Source: Fagopyrum homotropicum
Taxonomy: Eukaryota > Streptophyta > Magnoliopsida > Caryophyllales > Polygonaceae
Length of the DNA stretch: 64,000 nt
Reading direction: 5' to 3'
Assembly (NCBI GenBank): GCA_033239125.1
Contig: BSWB01000001.1
Location: 22,037,501-22,101,500 of the forward strand
Below the pieces are notes generated by a model. The model was not told the origin of the DNA, did not search any database, and saw only the letters and a program-made list of their open reading frames with translations. Shown one piece after another: positions 32,881-43,191 of this stretch (its first letter is position 1; the number at the start of each line of letters is the position of its first letter). The position numbers were made by a program, and so were the translations under genes.

Positions 32881-34361
32881 GATACATGGCTTTGCTCTAA
32901 TCAAAGAGTTATATGCCACGGATCTTGACTTCAAGGACATATGGATACAATGCCTCGACCTCCGAGAGCACGAGTCTTTCTTTATTAACGATGGCTATCT
33001 TTTCCGAGTGGGAAAACTTTGCATTCCGCGCTCATCTATACACCATTTGCTGGTCAAGGAAGCTCATCAGGGCCGTGGTCACTTCGGTGCTACCAAGACC
33101 CTTTCCGCTCTCCAAGAGCATTTCTTTTGGCACCGGATGCGTATGCATGTGACACGGTTTTGCAAGGGTTGCATCAAATGTCATCATGCAAAGTCGCGCC
33201 AAGGTCCGGATGGAATGTATTCTCCTTCGCCTATACCAATGGGACTTTGGGAGGATCTATCCATAGACTTTATGGTCGGGTTGCCTATGTCAAAACAAGG
33301 CAAAGACTCCATTTTAGTGGTAGTCGATCGCTTCTCCAAAATGACTCATTTCATTGCATGTAAAAGGACCCAAAATGCTAGTGAAGTTGCCACCTTGTTC
33401 TTTGACAATGTGGTGCGTTTACATGGGATACCACGTTCCATCGTTAGTGATCGGGACGTGAAATTCGTTAGTAACTTTTGGAGAACGTTATGGGGAAAAC
33501 TTGGAACCAACTTGTTGTTTTCAAGTAGTTATCACCCCCAAATCGATAGTCAAACGGATGTGACCAATCGGACTCTTGGTGCTCTAATTAGAGCCACCAC
33601 TAGGACCAACCCACGTAGGTGGGAGGACTTACTTTCTACTGTAGAGTTTTCGTATAACAGGTCTAGGCACACGGCAACTAATCCACACACACCGTTGGTC
33701 CACACACACCGTTGGACTTTTGGAGAATGTTACGGCCTTAATCCACACACACCATTGGACTTCACTCCCCGCCCGCTCAAGGACGGAGAACACATAATCG
33801 CCGGGAACCGAGCCGCCCAAATCATTGAGCTTCATGAGCGGACTAGGACACAACTTGAACGTCGTGCCGCCCAACTTGCCGGACAACGCAACAAGGGCCG
33901 CCGCGACGTCTCTTTTGAGTCCGGTGATCTTGTTTGGCTCCACATACGGAAGGAGCATTTTCCAACTCGCCTGATGAGCAAGCTTTCGGACCGTGGTGAT
34001 GGCCCATTCCGCATCTTAGCCCGTCATGGCCCGAATGCATACAAGTTAGAGCTTCTGGATTCCTACGGAGTACACGACGTTCAACGTCAAGGACCTTGCC
34101 CCTTATGTTGAGCCCCTCTTTGACGATGGTGAAACGGGGACGTTTCAAAGCCAAGATGGGGGGACTAATGCACCCTTTGATGTCCTTTTTATGTTGACCG
34201 TAGATGAGGAGGACGAGGCTCTGAGGGTTCGCTCAGATGGACCGCTCACCCGATCCCGAGCTAAGGCCATTGCCCGAGCCACCGGCTCCATCATCGCTCG
34301 CACCACTTCTTCACTTGGTTCCATTACCGGTATGCCGTGTCTCTACACCACCATGGTATAG
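32881..34361 (+). pseudogene. CRM-like integrase with C-terminus running into the 3' LTR
   Basis: The zinc finger is complete (H/H in AHQGRGHFGATKT, CKGCIKCHHAK, 33063-33190). Core residues: D in LSIDFMVGLP, D in IVSDRDVKFV. The expected Glu is Asp (QTDVTNRTLG, about 33550-33580). A short duplicated stretch with ATCCACACACACC lies at 33680-33760. The C-terminal module is at 33910-34060. After a frame change near 34070 the frame runs through the polypurine tract and into the 3' LTR to a TAG at 34359-34361, with GPLTRSRAKAIARATGSIIA. This LTR overlap is a known feature of CRM elements. Confidence 0.8.
34150..34165 (+). other. Polypurine tract, CRM-like element
   Basis: AGCCAAGATGGGGGGAC abuts the 3' LTR and lies inside the extended pol frame. 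Confidence 0.75.
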
Positions 34362-34949
34362 GCTACCGGTTCCGTTAGTGGCATGTCTCGTCTTTCCGAC
34401 TCCATGGCATGAAGCTAGCTTATTTGCGGACTATATTTTCACGTTTTCTTATGTAATAAAGGGATATTCCGTATAAGAATATTCCCTTTTGATCTTATCC
34501 TTTTAGGTTTTGATCTTATCCTTTTAGGTTTTCCCTTTTGGGCTTTTCTTCATGTATTTTTATTTGGCCCGTTGGCCCATAGGTTGGCAAGACTGTCTAT
34601 ATAAGAGATATCTTGCCTCACTTATTTTTCATGTTCAATATTACTAAGTTTTGAAGAATTTCCTCTTACTTAGCTTGAACATCAAAACCTCTCTTCTATC
34701 TCTCAAATTTCTTCCTTAGATCTCGTCTTGATCCAAGAAATCCATATTCAAGGATTCTTCTTAAGAATCAACCTTCGATCCACACAAAAAGGCTTATTCG
34801 ATTTCTCTAGATCGAATTAACCTTTGTTTCTTCATCGCTTCCGCCCCTCTGTCGGAACGATACAATGCTGTACAAAGAATCAAGGAGTAGTTGGAGCTTT
34901 GCTTGATCTAGATCCGGAGTTATCCTTGGTTACCTCCAAGGACGCATCA
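34166..34949 (+). repeat. 3' LTR of the CRM-like element
   Basis: 784 bp. Its first bases TAATGCACCC are altered from TGATGCGCCC of the 5' LTR by G-to-A changes, one at a CpG, while the end CGCATCA is intact. TATA box at 34598-34604. Confidence 0.88.
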
Positions 34950-35628
34950 GCAACCCTGTGTCCTAGCTTGCCACAAGAGAAGCAAGTCACTCCAGTCTTC
35001 TTACAATATGTTCTCATGTGTCTGATACCTCCGTAGTTAAAGCACTGCCGTCCTCTGTCGGAACTCTGCACTGACTGTTGAAAACTTGAACGTCCCGGCG
35101 TCTAACTACGCCCAGAACCAGAAGCTCCAGCTCCAACATTGGTTGGTCCAATCCTCTGCCTCTTCTCAGGACCTCTTGTCTGAGAAGCTCTCCTCTGACC
35201 CGGTCAATCTCTCTCGTAAGTAGATGCTCTATCTTGATAGTCCGTCAAAAATCACAAAGGAATCAAGCAAGATAAGAGTGTGTCGACTCTCTCAATCTTT
35301 GAGAGAATAGATAAACATGGTGATCCTCAGGTGGTGTAGACGGACCTAGCAAAGATAGCTCTTCCTAAAAACTTGTTGATGATCTCAACAATAGGAAAAT
35401 CCTCAAATCTAGCCTCGAGGAAATCCTGCAGACGATCCCTCCTAAGAGCTGCAGGGTAGTAGAGATCCCTGATCACCGTCTTCATCTGCTCATAGCTGGT
35501 GACCTTATTACGCATGGTCCTCCACCAAGAATGAGTTTGATCCTTCAGCAACGTCTGTGTGATGTTGACCCGACGTCCCTCTAGGTAACTAATAACCTCG
35601 ATAGTAGAATCCAATTATCCTAGCCACT
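34950..35628 (-). pseudogene. Tekay gag, middle and zinc knuckle
   Basis: The - strand frame at 35614-35327 carries the gag capsid segment: DSTIEVISYLEGRRVNITQT, DQTHSWWRTMRNKVTSYEQM, FLEARFEDFPIVEIINKFLG. After stops, the zinc knuckle region (35040-34950) reads CFNYGGIRHMRTYC and then CFSCGKLGH: the first knuckle has Tyr for its second Cys. The gag N-terminus is at 63476-63991, separated by the tandem. Confidence 0.75.
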
Positions 35629-35633
35629 ACTCC
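35629..35633. repeat. Target-site duplication ACTCC (left of tandem)
   Basis: Identical to 63471-63475. These are the only host-side duplications around the three-LTR structure, so the whole structure behaves as one insertion. Confidence 0.92.
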
Positions 35634-38467
35634 TGTAACACCCCAAGTTCTTGGAACTCGGGGAGCTACTGGTTAGGACCTCACAATGGGTTCCGACCTT
35701 GGTTTAACAACAACTTTACTAGGATCTTACAACAAGGCACAAATGTATTTAAAAAATTTTTTAAAACATAATATTATGATGGTATGAATGTATACATGTG
35801 ACATCCATACAAACATATATATAAATACATAAGATGCATGTCATATGGAAGACTCCCCCGTCCCCTTCTAATGAATACGTGGACCCGGCTGACCATCCGT
35901 TCCGGATCTCTCTGCAGCTGTCTATCTCTATAGATCTGCAACACGGATAAACCGTTAGCTAACAATCCAAATATAAGTAGAATAAGGATAGCACAAACAC
36001 AAACAAGGTAACATAAACAATCATCATGCTGGCACACAAACCGGTTATTATCTAGTAGTTAAGTGATTCACCTTATTCCATTTTACAGTTGTGGCACGAG
36101 AATCTTAAGAGTCCTCGCCTCCGTTCCTTATCCAACTGGGTGTAGGTCTAGCTTACCTCCGCCGGTAGCATCACTACAAACCGAGTGTGGACTAGTCCCT
36201 AAAGAAACCCCCAGCGCCCTCAAGCTAACTGAGCAGAATGCCACCGCCCGTTACTCTTAGGCCAAGGTATAAGTCGGTATATAAATATTATTAAAATATA
36301 ACTATAAGCATCTCATTCACACACCACTACCATTATTCATACTCATATCTAGAAGTCAGCTAAGTAAGCCCAAAGGACTTACCTGAATTACATCTCGACT
36401 CTCTTAATCACAATTCGATTTGTGACTGTAGGAACTCAGTGGCCTGTCAAAGGAGGCAAGTGCGTCAGCACACTTCTCAGGAAATTAGAAGTCTAAGACT
36501 TCTAAGATAAGAGATCTTATTAGAACATAATTTATTAAAGTGTTCATTTAAGGTAAAATGACTATTTTACCCTTGGTCCCGAAACTTCCAAAAATCCCAT
36601 AATTTATGCTAAAACTCTTATTTGAGACTAAAATGTCATATTCTAACTCTTAAGGATGAGTTGGGTAAGAACTAGAAAGACTACACATTTTTCTAGTTCC
36701 CGAAAAGTCATTAAGGTCCAACTTTGGCTTCAAATATGAAGCTCGAATAAATTTATAAAAATTCCAAAAAAATTCCTTAGGTCATCTATGATATCCAATC
36801 TACTCATAGGAGCAAAAATTTCTTAAAAATGTTCAACCATCACTTCTACAAAATTCTCTAAAGTCGGTTACAACACTTAGAAATCTCCATACTTAGCCAA
36901 ATTTCACTGTTGGAAAAACAGCGCAACTACCCTACTTTGGGACCTTATAACTTCTAATCCGACCGTTGATTTATTCTCAACTTTTGACACAGTAAACTAC
37001 ATATATCCATCACTGACATATCAAAATTTCAACGCTGAATCTTTTGTATAACTCATTAACATTGATCTACAAGATTGACCGTTTCCCACTTCAAAACTGA
37101 AACAAACAGAATTTTATTTACAGCAGTTCATTGTTACAGCAGCTCATTATCCTTCCCTTTCTGACAGTACAACCCCCACTCTACCTACACTCTCTAGACT
37201 CACACTCATGGCAGCCCCTAATGCTATGCAACCTAACTTATCACCTCTACCTTCCAAGCCTAAGCCTCCTACTTCCTCTCTTATACATAAAATGACAGCA
37301 GGTGAAAAAGAACATGGATAACTTACAGACTGCTAGAGTGTGTTGTGTCTGGAATGGTCTGATGTTCAGACCTTGCTGGCGGGTTCCCTACGTGCACAAC
37401 TGGGCTGGTCTGGCTCCTACGTGACAGATCAGAAAGAGGGGAGTCAAGGCTTGGCTCGGCTTCACTGTTTCAGTGATTGGGAGACTCTATCTTGTCTCAC
37501 AGTTGTCATAGAGTGGCTTTACTGCTGTCATAGAGTAGCAGCTCGCGTTAATGAAGTTGTAAGAGAGGGTTGGTCACTATGCAGTCTTCACGTTGATTGC
37601 AGATGGTAAAACTTCTTCTCGCCTGGCTGTCGACATCAAGGGAGGTTGGTAGGCATTGGAAGACAGCAACAGATAGGAGAAGAGGGAGAAGCAATGGCTC
37701 ACCTGCTCAGACGGCGTTGGGTGCAGAAGCTTGGGCGTCAGGCTGCTCTTTGGTGCGTCCTTCGTCTGCTGCGAGTGAACAACAACGCTGGAGAGGCTTG
37801 GCACTGGTACGCAGGGATGGAAGGGAGATGTTCAGACAGTAGCCAGAATGAAAGGGAAGATTGCTACGTGAATTGGGACAGAACGAGTGTGGCTGAAAGG
37901 AAGGAGAAACATGCTGTGATTGTGGCATGATCTCAGGGCGTTACAAGATATGGGGAGAGAGGGAGCTGACGGTTTCTTCTTTACATCAAGAAGCTAGGCT
38001 TCCTGGACAGCAGGCGTGCGGTGAACTGGGCTGCTTCTTATTGGGCTTCCTGGGCTGCTCCAATCCGCCGGCAAGGGAGAAGCAAGGCTGGATAGTTGAA
38101 TCCAATAAGACACAACAATGGGCTGAAACAAGATAGGAAACAAAGTTGATGTGGTCAAGGCCTTGTCAAAACTCGTCTTGATCTCGTCAAGTCTCATCAT
38201 GGTCTCGTAAAGTCTCTTCATGGTCTTGTAAAAAGGACGTCATGACTTTGTCAAGGATATGTCATGATAAAACTAGGGTTTGCTAGATTAGTGTTGATAT
38301 AAAATTCTATGATTTTATGTGAAGTGAGGTTACATAAAATGATAAATTTTGAGATAGTGTACTACTAGGTAGACAGAGGAAGATCAAATGATTAAATTCC
38401 GCTTTGTCAATGGATTAAATTCCGGTTTGCTACGAAATTAAATAAAATAAAAATTTCGGATATTACA
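35634..38467 (-). repeat. Tandem LTR 1
   Basis: 2834 bp, TGTAACACCCCAAGTTCTTG to TTTCGGATATTACA on the + strand. It serves as the 3' LTR of internal 1. It differs from LTR 2 at roughly thirty positions by hand count, about 1%. Short frames in it are shared by the other LTR copies but lack recognisable domains. Confidence 0.92.
35936..36382 (-). promoter_or_regulatory. Putative LTR intron (tandem LTR 1)
   Basis: Sense strand: donor CAG|GTAAGT at 36382, within the hairpin GTAAGTCC-TTT-GGGCTTAC (36364-36382). CTAAC (35954-35958) is in the palindrome GTTAGCTAAC. Acceptor GTTGCAG ends at 35936; a second CTGCAG is 14 bases further. Length 447 nt. Confidence 0.5.
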
Positions 38468-38689
38468 TCAGTACCTCCTTAAAACAAGTTTCGTCCCGAA
38501 ACTTAGAATAAGGTATTTAATCAAATGATTCTCATAAATAAGCTTGTATACTCTGATTTCAGTAAATTTTAATCTCGGTTTCTAGCATGCAAAACTAATC
38601 AATCATCAGAATTAGACGACACAAAAACGTAATCACTCATTCTAACACATAATCACAGAAGTAACACAAATAACGTCCAAGTACTAACC

Positions 38690-38870
38690 CGTTGGTACGG
38701 AGGTAGCAGCGATCCCCGCAAAGAACTCATAACAGTTACGTCTAATACTCTCCTCCGTCTCTCACGTAGCCTCATCGGCTCCTCGTCTAGACCATTGGAT
38801 CCTTAATATCGGTATATCCTTGGACTGTAGACGTCTAATACTGCGCTCTAGGACGGGTACTGGTACCCCA
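38690..38870 (-). pseudogene. Chromodomain remnant in tandem internal 1
   Basis: The sense frame reads PVLERSIRRLQSKDIPILRI, then GADEATRETEESIRRN, close to the Tekay chromodomain at 23649-23852. No start or upstream integrase frame is attached. Confidence 0.65.
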
Positions 38871-39144
38871 TAAAATGACGATCTGGCTTGGCCATCAGAT
38901 CCCCATGACCGATGACGTGTCTCGGATCCGGTGTGTACTCTCTCTATTATTACATGTAGGACACTAGGTCAACACCCTCCACTATGGTTAGGAGTGTTAG
39001 TCGATAAATTACTCGTAAATCCGTTTTAAGATATCAATGGTTGCATTTCCAAACTCGCTTCCAACTCCCTTGGTGATTTTACCCAAAATCACTTGTAAAG
39101 TATTATTCCTTCCGTTGAACTCACTTGCTTTTGACGTTTCGGGA

Positions 39145-39600
39145 GGTCCCCTCTAAAAATAAGTTTTGTCCCGCAACTTAGAAAATGACGATCAGCAGGT
39201 CGGCCTTCAAGGCATTAGTCTAGTGTATCTAATCACTACCCAAAATTCTCAGCGTTTCTACATCTAAGTACCTCGCACATAAAAGGTCACCAATAAAATA
39301 CACATCAATGACTAAGCACTCCAGCATGAACACACAAGAAGTCAAACAACATCACACAAATACAGGGTCAAACTCTAACTCGTCGCTCCCGAGGTTACCA
39401 TTATCTCAACATAGGTCTCTAAAAGGTTTCGTCTCATACTATCCACAATATTTCAGGTAACCTCAAGGCTTTTCAGAAAACCATTGACTCTTAAGTCTTT
39501 TCATGTACTCAGATCACAAGCGTCTGCTGCTATGCTCTAGAGTGGTTACCGGATAACTCACTGGTATCATCCGGCTCAACTGTCCGATCTTCTAATTTGA
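39145..39600 (-). pseudogene. Second decayed chromodomain/polypurine module
   Basis: Aligns base by base, with many changes, to 38468-38870 (shared words CGTCT.ATACT.TCC, GTA.CCTCA.GGCT, ACCATTG, ATGCTCTAG/GCGCTCTAGG). It ends in a tract-like 'acttatttttagaggggacc' on the sense strand. A second matching copy sits in internal 2. Confidence 0.5.
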
Positions 39601-42600
39601 TGACCTAACTCGTCTGTGGTAGGTATCTCTCCAACAAAATCCATGGGGTTACAGTTCTAAACCGCTTTAAGGTCTCACATGGTGGTTGTACACAACTCAC
39701 CTCCAAATTCTTTGATGGCCTTCTTGAGGGTAATTTATTACAATTCCTTTCCTTCTAGTCTTCTAAAAAGGTTCCGAGTATCCGATCTAGGATATCACCC
39801 TTACACATCTCCTAACACTTTACTAAGTGTTTAAGGCTAGTTGTATCACAACTCACTTGGTTATGTCTCTTAATGTGACTCAGTCATATTGTTCCTCCAT
39901 TAAGGAATCATCATCTGCTCACTTTTGGTCTTAAACTTGACATAACTTAACAATCAAAATCCGGTGGTCAATCTTTGTGTTCTATCGACGTCGTTATATT
40001 ATTTAATAGATCTCTAGCTCAACTCAACTTCTTAGGCAGTATCCAAGATCTTAAGTGACATATAATGTGTCCGCAATGACAACCCTAGACAGAAGGTGAT
40101 CTCACATCAACATCATTTGATCGTAACTACTCCATAACTACTAACACACCATCAGCATTGCACTCTTATATCCCCACGTTTACCGGACCAAGAATATTTC
40201 TCTGATGCTAAACGCAACTCGGCTCCATTCTGATATAACATTACAAGTAAACTCTACCCGAGATTATGCTTTATCTATGCGCAATTACTGAGTTGTAGGT
40301 ATACTCCTTCCGCTTCTTTCCTTTGGTGTCTTCCGACTCAGTAGGGTAGTTACTCACTTTGAGCTTCCTAAGGTAAAACTTGCACAATACTTTTATTACG
40401 TCATTAATTCTTCTCCTAATCAATCAAGAAAACTCACTCTAGAGTACTCCAGTAGTATAGGAGTCAAAAATCACTTGTCTAGCAACACGTAATGAAGCCG
40501 TCTTTCTTCACTCGGGTCCATAATAGGGTAACACCCTTTTTCTATAACCTCTATATTCCTTTCAGTATTTCCCGTCACACCGCGTAGCCTATCTCACGTT
40601 CTTTCCAAACAAATGCATCTCACCAACTATCATCATTGAGCTTCCTGCTCTGTGGGTTAGGACCCCCACGCTTCCGCTGCGCTACTCTGATAGTTCTGTC
40701 GTCATCCATTCATTATAAGGACATTTTGTGTGAGTCCAAAGTGATTGTCCCCAAAACCCTTTCTCTCGATTACGCCATAAATCCTATCCGGGTGAAGTAT
40801 CAAGAACCTTCCTTACTTGCCTTACGGAAATAAGTTAACGGTTCGAAGACAACCTCTCCCGTTGAGTTCTTCTAAAACGGATCCAAACTCTTTGACTCGA
40901 CCAGAGTTTGATGAGAACCAGCCATCCCGAAATCTCTAACATGGTTTTCTTCATAACTTTAGTTTATCCAAGAAGGTTGTCATTGCCTACTAGAGGAAAT
41001 CCTCCAAGGCATCGGTAATGCTACCTCGTAAATTCATATTCACAAATATCTCTTCCTTAACGGCACCTAATTTATCAATACTTGCACGTCTTCCGTTGAT
41101 ATTGGTTAGTCTATAGTTGACTTACCTCAATATCATGTACTCACTCTTCTCATATCTCTAATGGCATAAATTTTCCTTATGAGCACCACTTACTCAGTTA
41201 CTCCTTTTACACTTCTTTAGCTCGTTCTACATTCCACACTTATCTAGCGTATATAGTTCCTTCAAGTCTTCCATGATAGCTTGTAAGCACTTTCTTACGG
41301 TTCCTATGACCTTAATTATCCTCTATTTACCATTCTTCTTGTATGGATTGGGGTGCTCATGACATAGGACCTGTTATAATTTAGAGGTTACCCCCGACTC
41401 TTGAGTCCACCACACTATTCTCACACACATAGGTTCCTTAATCGGCGTAGTTTGTAGTATTTCCTTCAAAAACTCGGTTGACTATGTTCCACACTTCGAT
41501 CCTTTTGATACTGGCGTTGTGATTTCTTTCAGAATTCTTATATCATCGAAGAAGATAAAACGTATCCCGGCTTGTGAAGTCTACTTTTCGCCCTTACTCT
41601 AAATTGTAAGTCTCCCTTCCGTTTTAAATTGTAATTTGTCAAAATTTCCCTAACTAGTAGGTAGAAAGTGGCTCAAACCATCCTCTTTACCCTTAATTAT
41701 TAAGGAGTCAAATCCGACCGTCCGAGTCTTCTTCCTAAATTTAATTAGAGTTACTAACTTGAACTTATTCAGTATTACCAACACTCATTTCGATTTAATT
41801 TCACTATTGTCGCAGTTGATCCCTTCCAAGATCTAGATGTTGATAAAAGTCTTTTATAACTGTGTGGTTATTCTTCTTATTTTCCACCCAGTCAACTAGT
41901 CACCCATACGTGTAAATTCTCCATTGTTACTCACTAGTATAAAGTTGATCTTCTACAAGATCGTAGCCTTTTCCTCTGTTGCCTTTGATGTGGATATACT
42001 GAGTAGAAAGTTATCCACTAGGTTATTCATTTATACACCTTTAGCTTCTTCTACTCTCAACACTTTTCTTCCTCTTTGTAAGGTCACTTTACCCGAGTCT
42101 AGTTGTATTTTACCTAAACTTTCCACCCACTATCAGTTTCTCTTTTATGGATTGTTGGTGTCGGTAACTTAAGTCCCATGTGGAGTGAGAGATCGTGGTG
42201 GCCACTTGAGTCTACCCAGGTCATTCTCACTCACTCCTTTCCTTTCGTTAGCATTGTATTGTAACATTTCCTTCATGGACATCTCTTGTCTTAGTTACAG
42301 ACTTACATTCCCTTTAATACTTGTGTCGTGATATCTATCAAAATTTTCGTAGTCTTGAAGAAGTTCACCATTCTCAATGGTTGTGGATTTTTCCTTTCAT
42401 CTTTAATTCTAATGTAAATGTCGGTCTTTGTGCTCCTCGAGTCCTTCCTATCTAGGTCATACCCTTTCTTCTCTAGATTCTCGTACTCATCCTTGCCTAC
42501 GGCGGTATCCCCTTGGTTGTACTTGTCATTTCGCCTGTCAAGTGTAGTTGTATACTACCCACTGGATTTGTATTCCAATATTGTCTTCTTTAATCTGCGC

Positions 42601-43170
42601 TTCTTATCAGTCCATACATACATCCTTGAGTTCCATCTCTGGTCCTCACACCGCTAAGTTCCTTGTACGTACTTCTATCACTTCTATCTGAGTTGACTCG
42701 GGAAAATTATCTCAATATCTCTACTTCTTTGCTCACTCGTTCTCCGGATGATTTATAGGGTCCCCATGACGCCCACCAGAGTATAATACTCCATCCTTGG
42801 TCTGAATCCATTGTCTCGGGTTGAAAACTTTATAAGTCCGCTACCAACTTATAATGATGCGGTAATCGCTTCATGATATGACAACTAAAGGATATAAGAT
42901 ATCCTTTAGGATAGTAACATGCTACACATACACATATATATAATCATACATTAAAACATATTAATATAAGTCTAATACTAACTCATCTATCACTCCAAGT
43001 TGCAGAGATCCACGGAGAACGATGGTGGTCCGACGTGCTACTAACCCAACAACCCGACTATGCACGTGTGTAAAAACAAAAATCCGTTTTGAAAATCTTA
43101 GACCCCTTTCGGGTTCTAATTATTTTATACATCCGGTCTTTTAGAAGATTTCAAGTGCCATTGTTGCCAA

Positions 43171-43188
43171 CCTAGAGCTCTGATACCA
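43171..43188 (-). other. Primer binding site, internal 1
   Basis: Sense strand TGGTATCAGAGCTCTAGG, three bases after the LTR end. It is a full match to the initiator tRNA-Met complement TGGTATCAGAGC. Confidence 0.9.
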
Positions 43189-43191
43189 TGT

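Larger units (their letters stand above)
27280..34949 (+). mobile_element. CRM-like Ty3/gypsy chromovirus inserted in the Tekay element
   Basis: LTRs at 27280-28072 and 34166-34949 flank a tRNA-Met primer site, gag, protease, RT, RNase H, integrase and a polypurine tract. Flanking bases GCATC (27275-27279) and GCAAC (34950-34954) form a target duplication with one mismatch. The RT text (WRMCVDCRAINQITVKYHHP) and the extension of pol into the 3' LTR fit the centromeric CRM group; the related Galadriel lineage is an alternative. At least two in-frame stops in gag, one in pol and about five frame changes make it inactive. Confidence 0.85.
38468..43191 (-). mobile_element. Tandem internal region 1 (non-coding)
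   Basis: 4724 bp with no long frame on either strand. At 38870-38690 the sense strand still reads like the Tekay chromodomain (SKDIPILRIQW, GADEATRETEESIRR) and is followed by the polypurine tract at about 38493-38468. A second, more decayed copy of the same module is at 39560-39370, followed by a second tract at 39175-39145. The 65-residue frame at 40636-40833 has an identical-looking frame in internal 2 but no known motif. The primer site lies at the right end. Confidence 0.8.

Noticed and set aside
36063..36260. 65-codon frame repeated at 43621 and 61058
   Set aside because: Identity among copies reflects LTR duplication, not selection on protein; it lies within the putative intron and has no known motif.
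40636..40833. 65-codon frame with copy at 48201
   Set aside because: Present in both internal copies because these are recent duplicates; the translation matches nothing recognisable.
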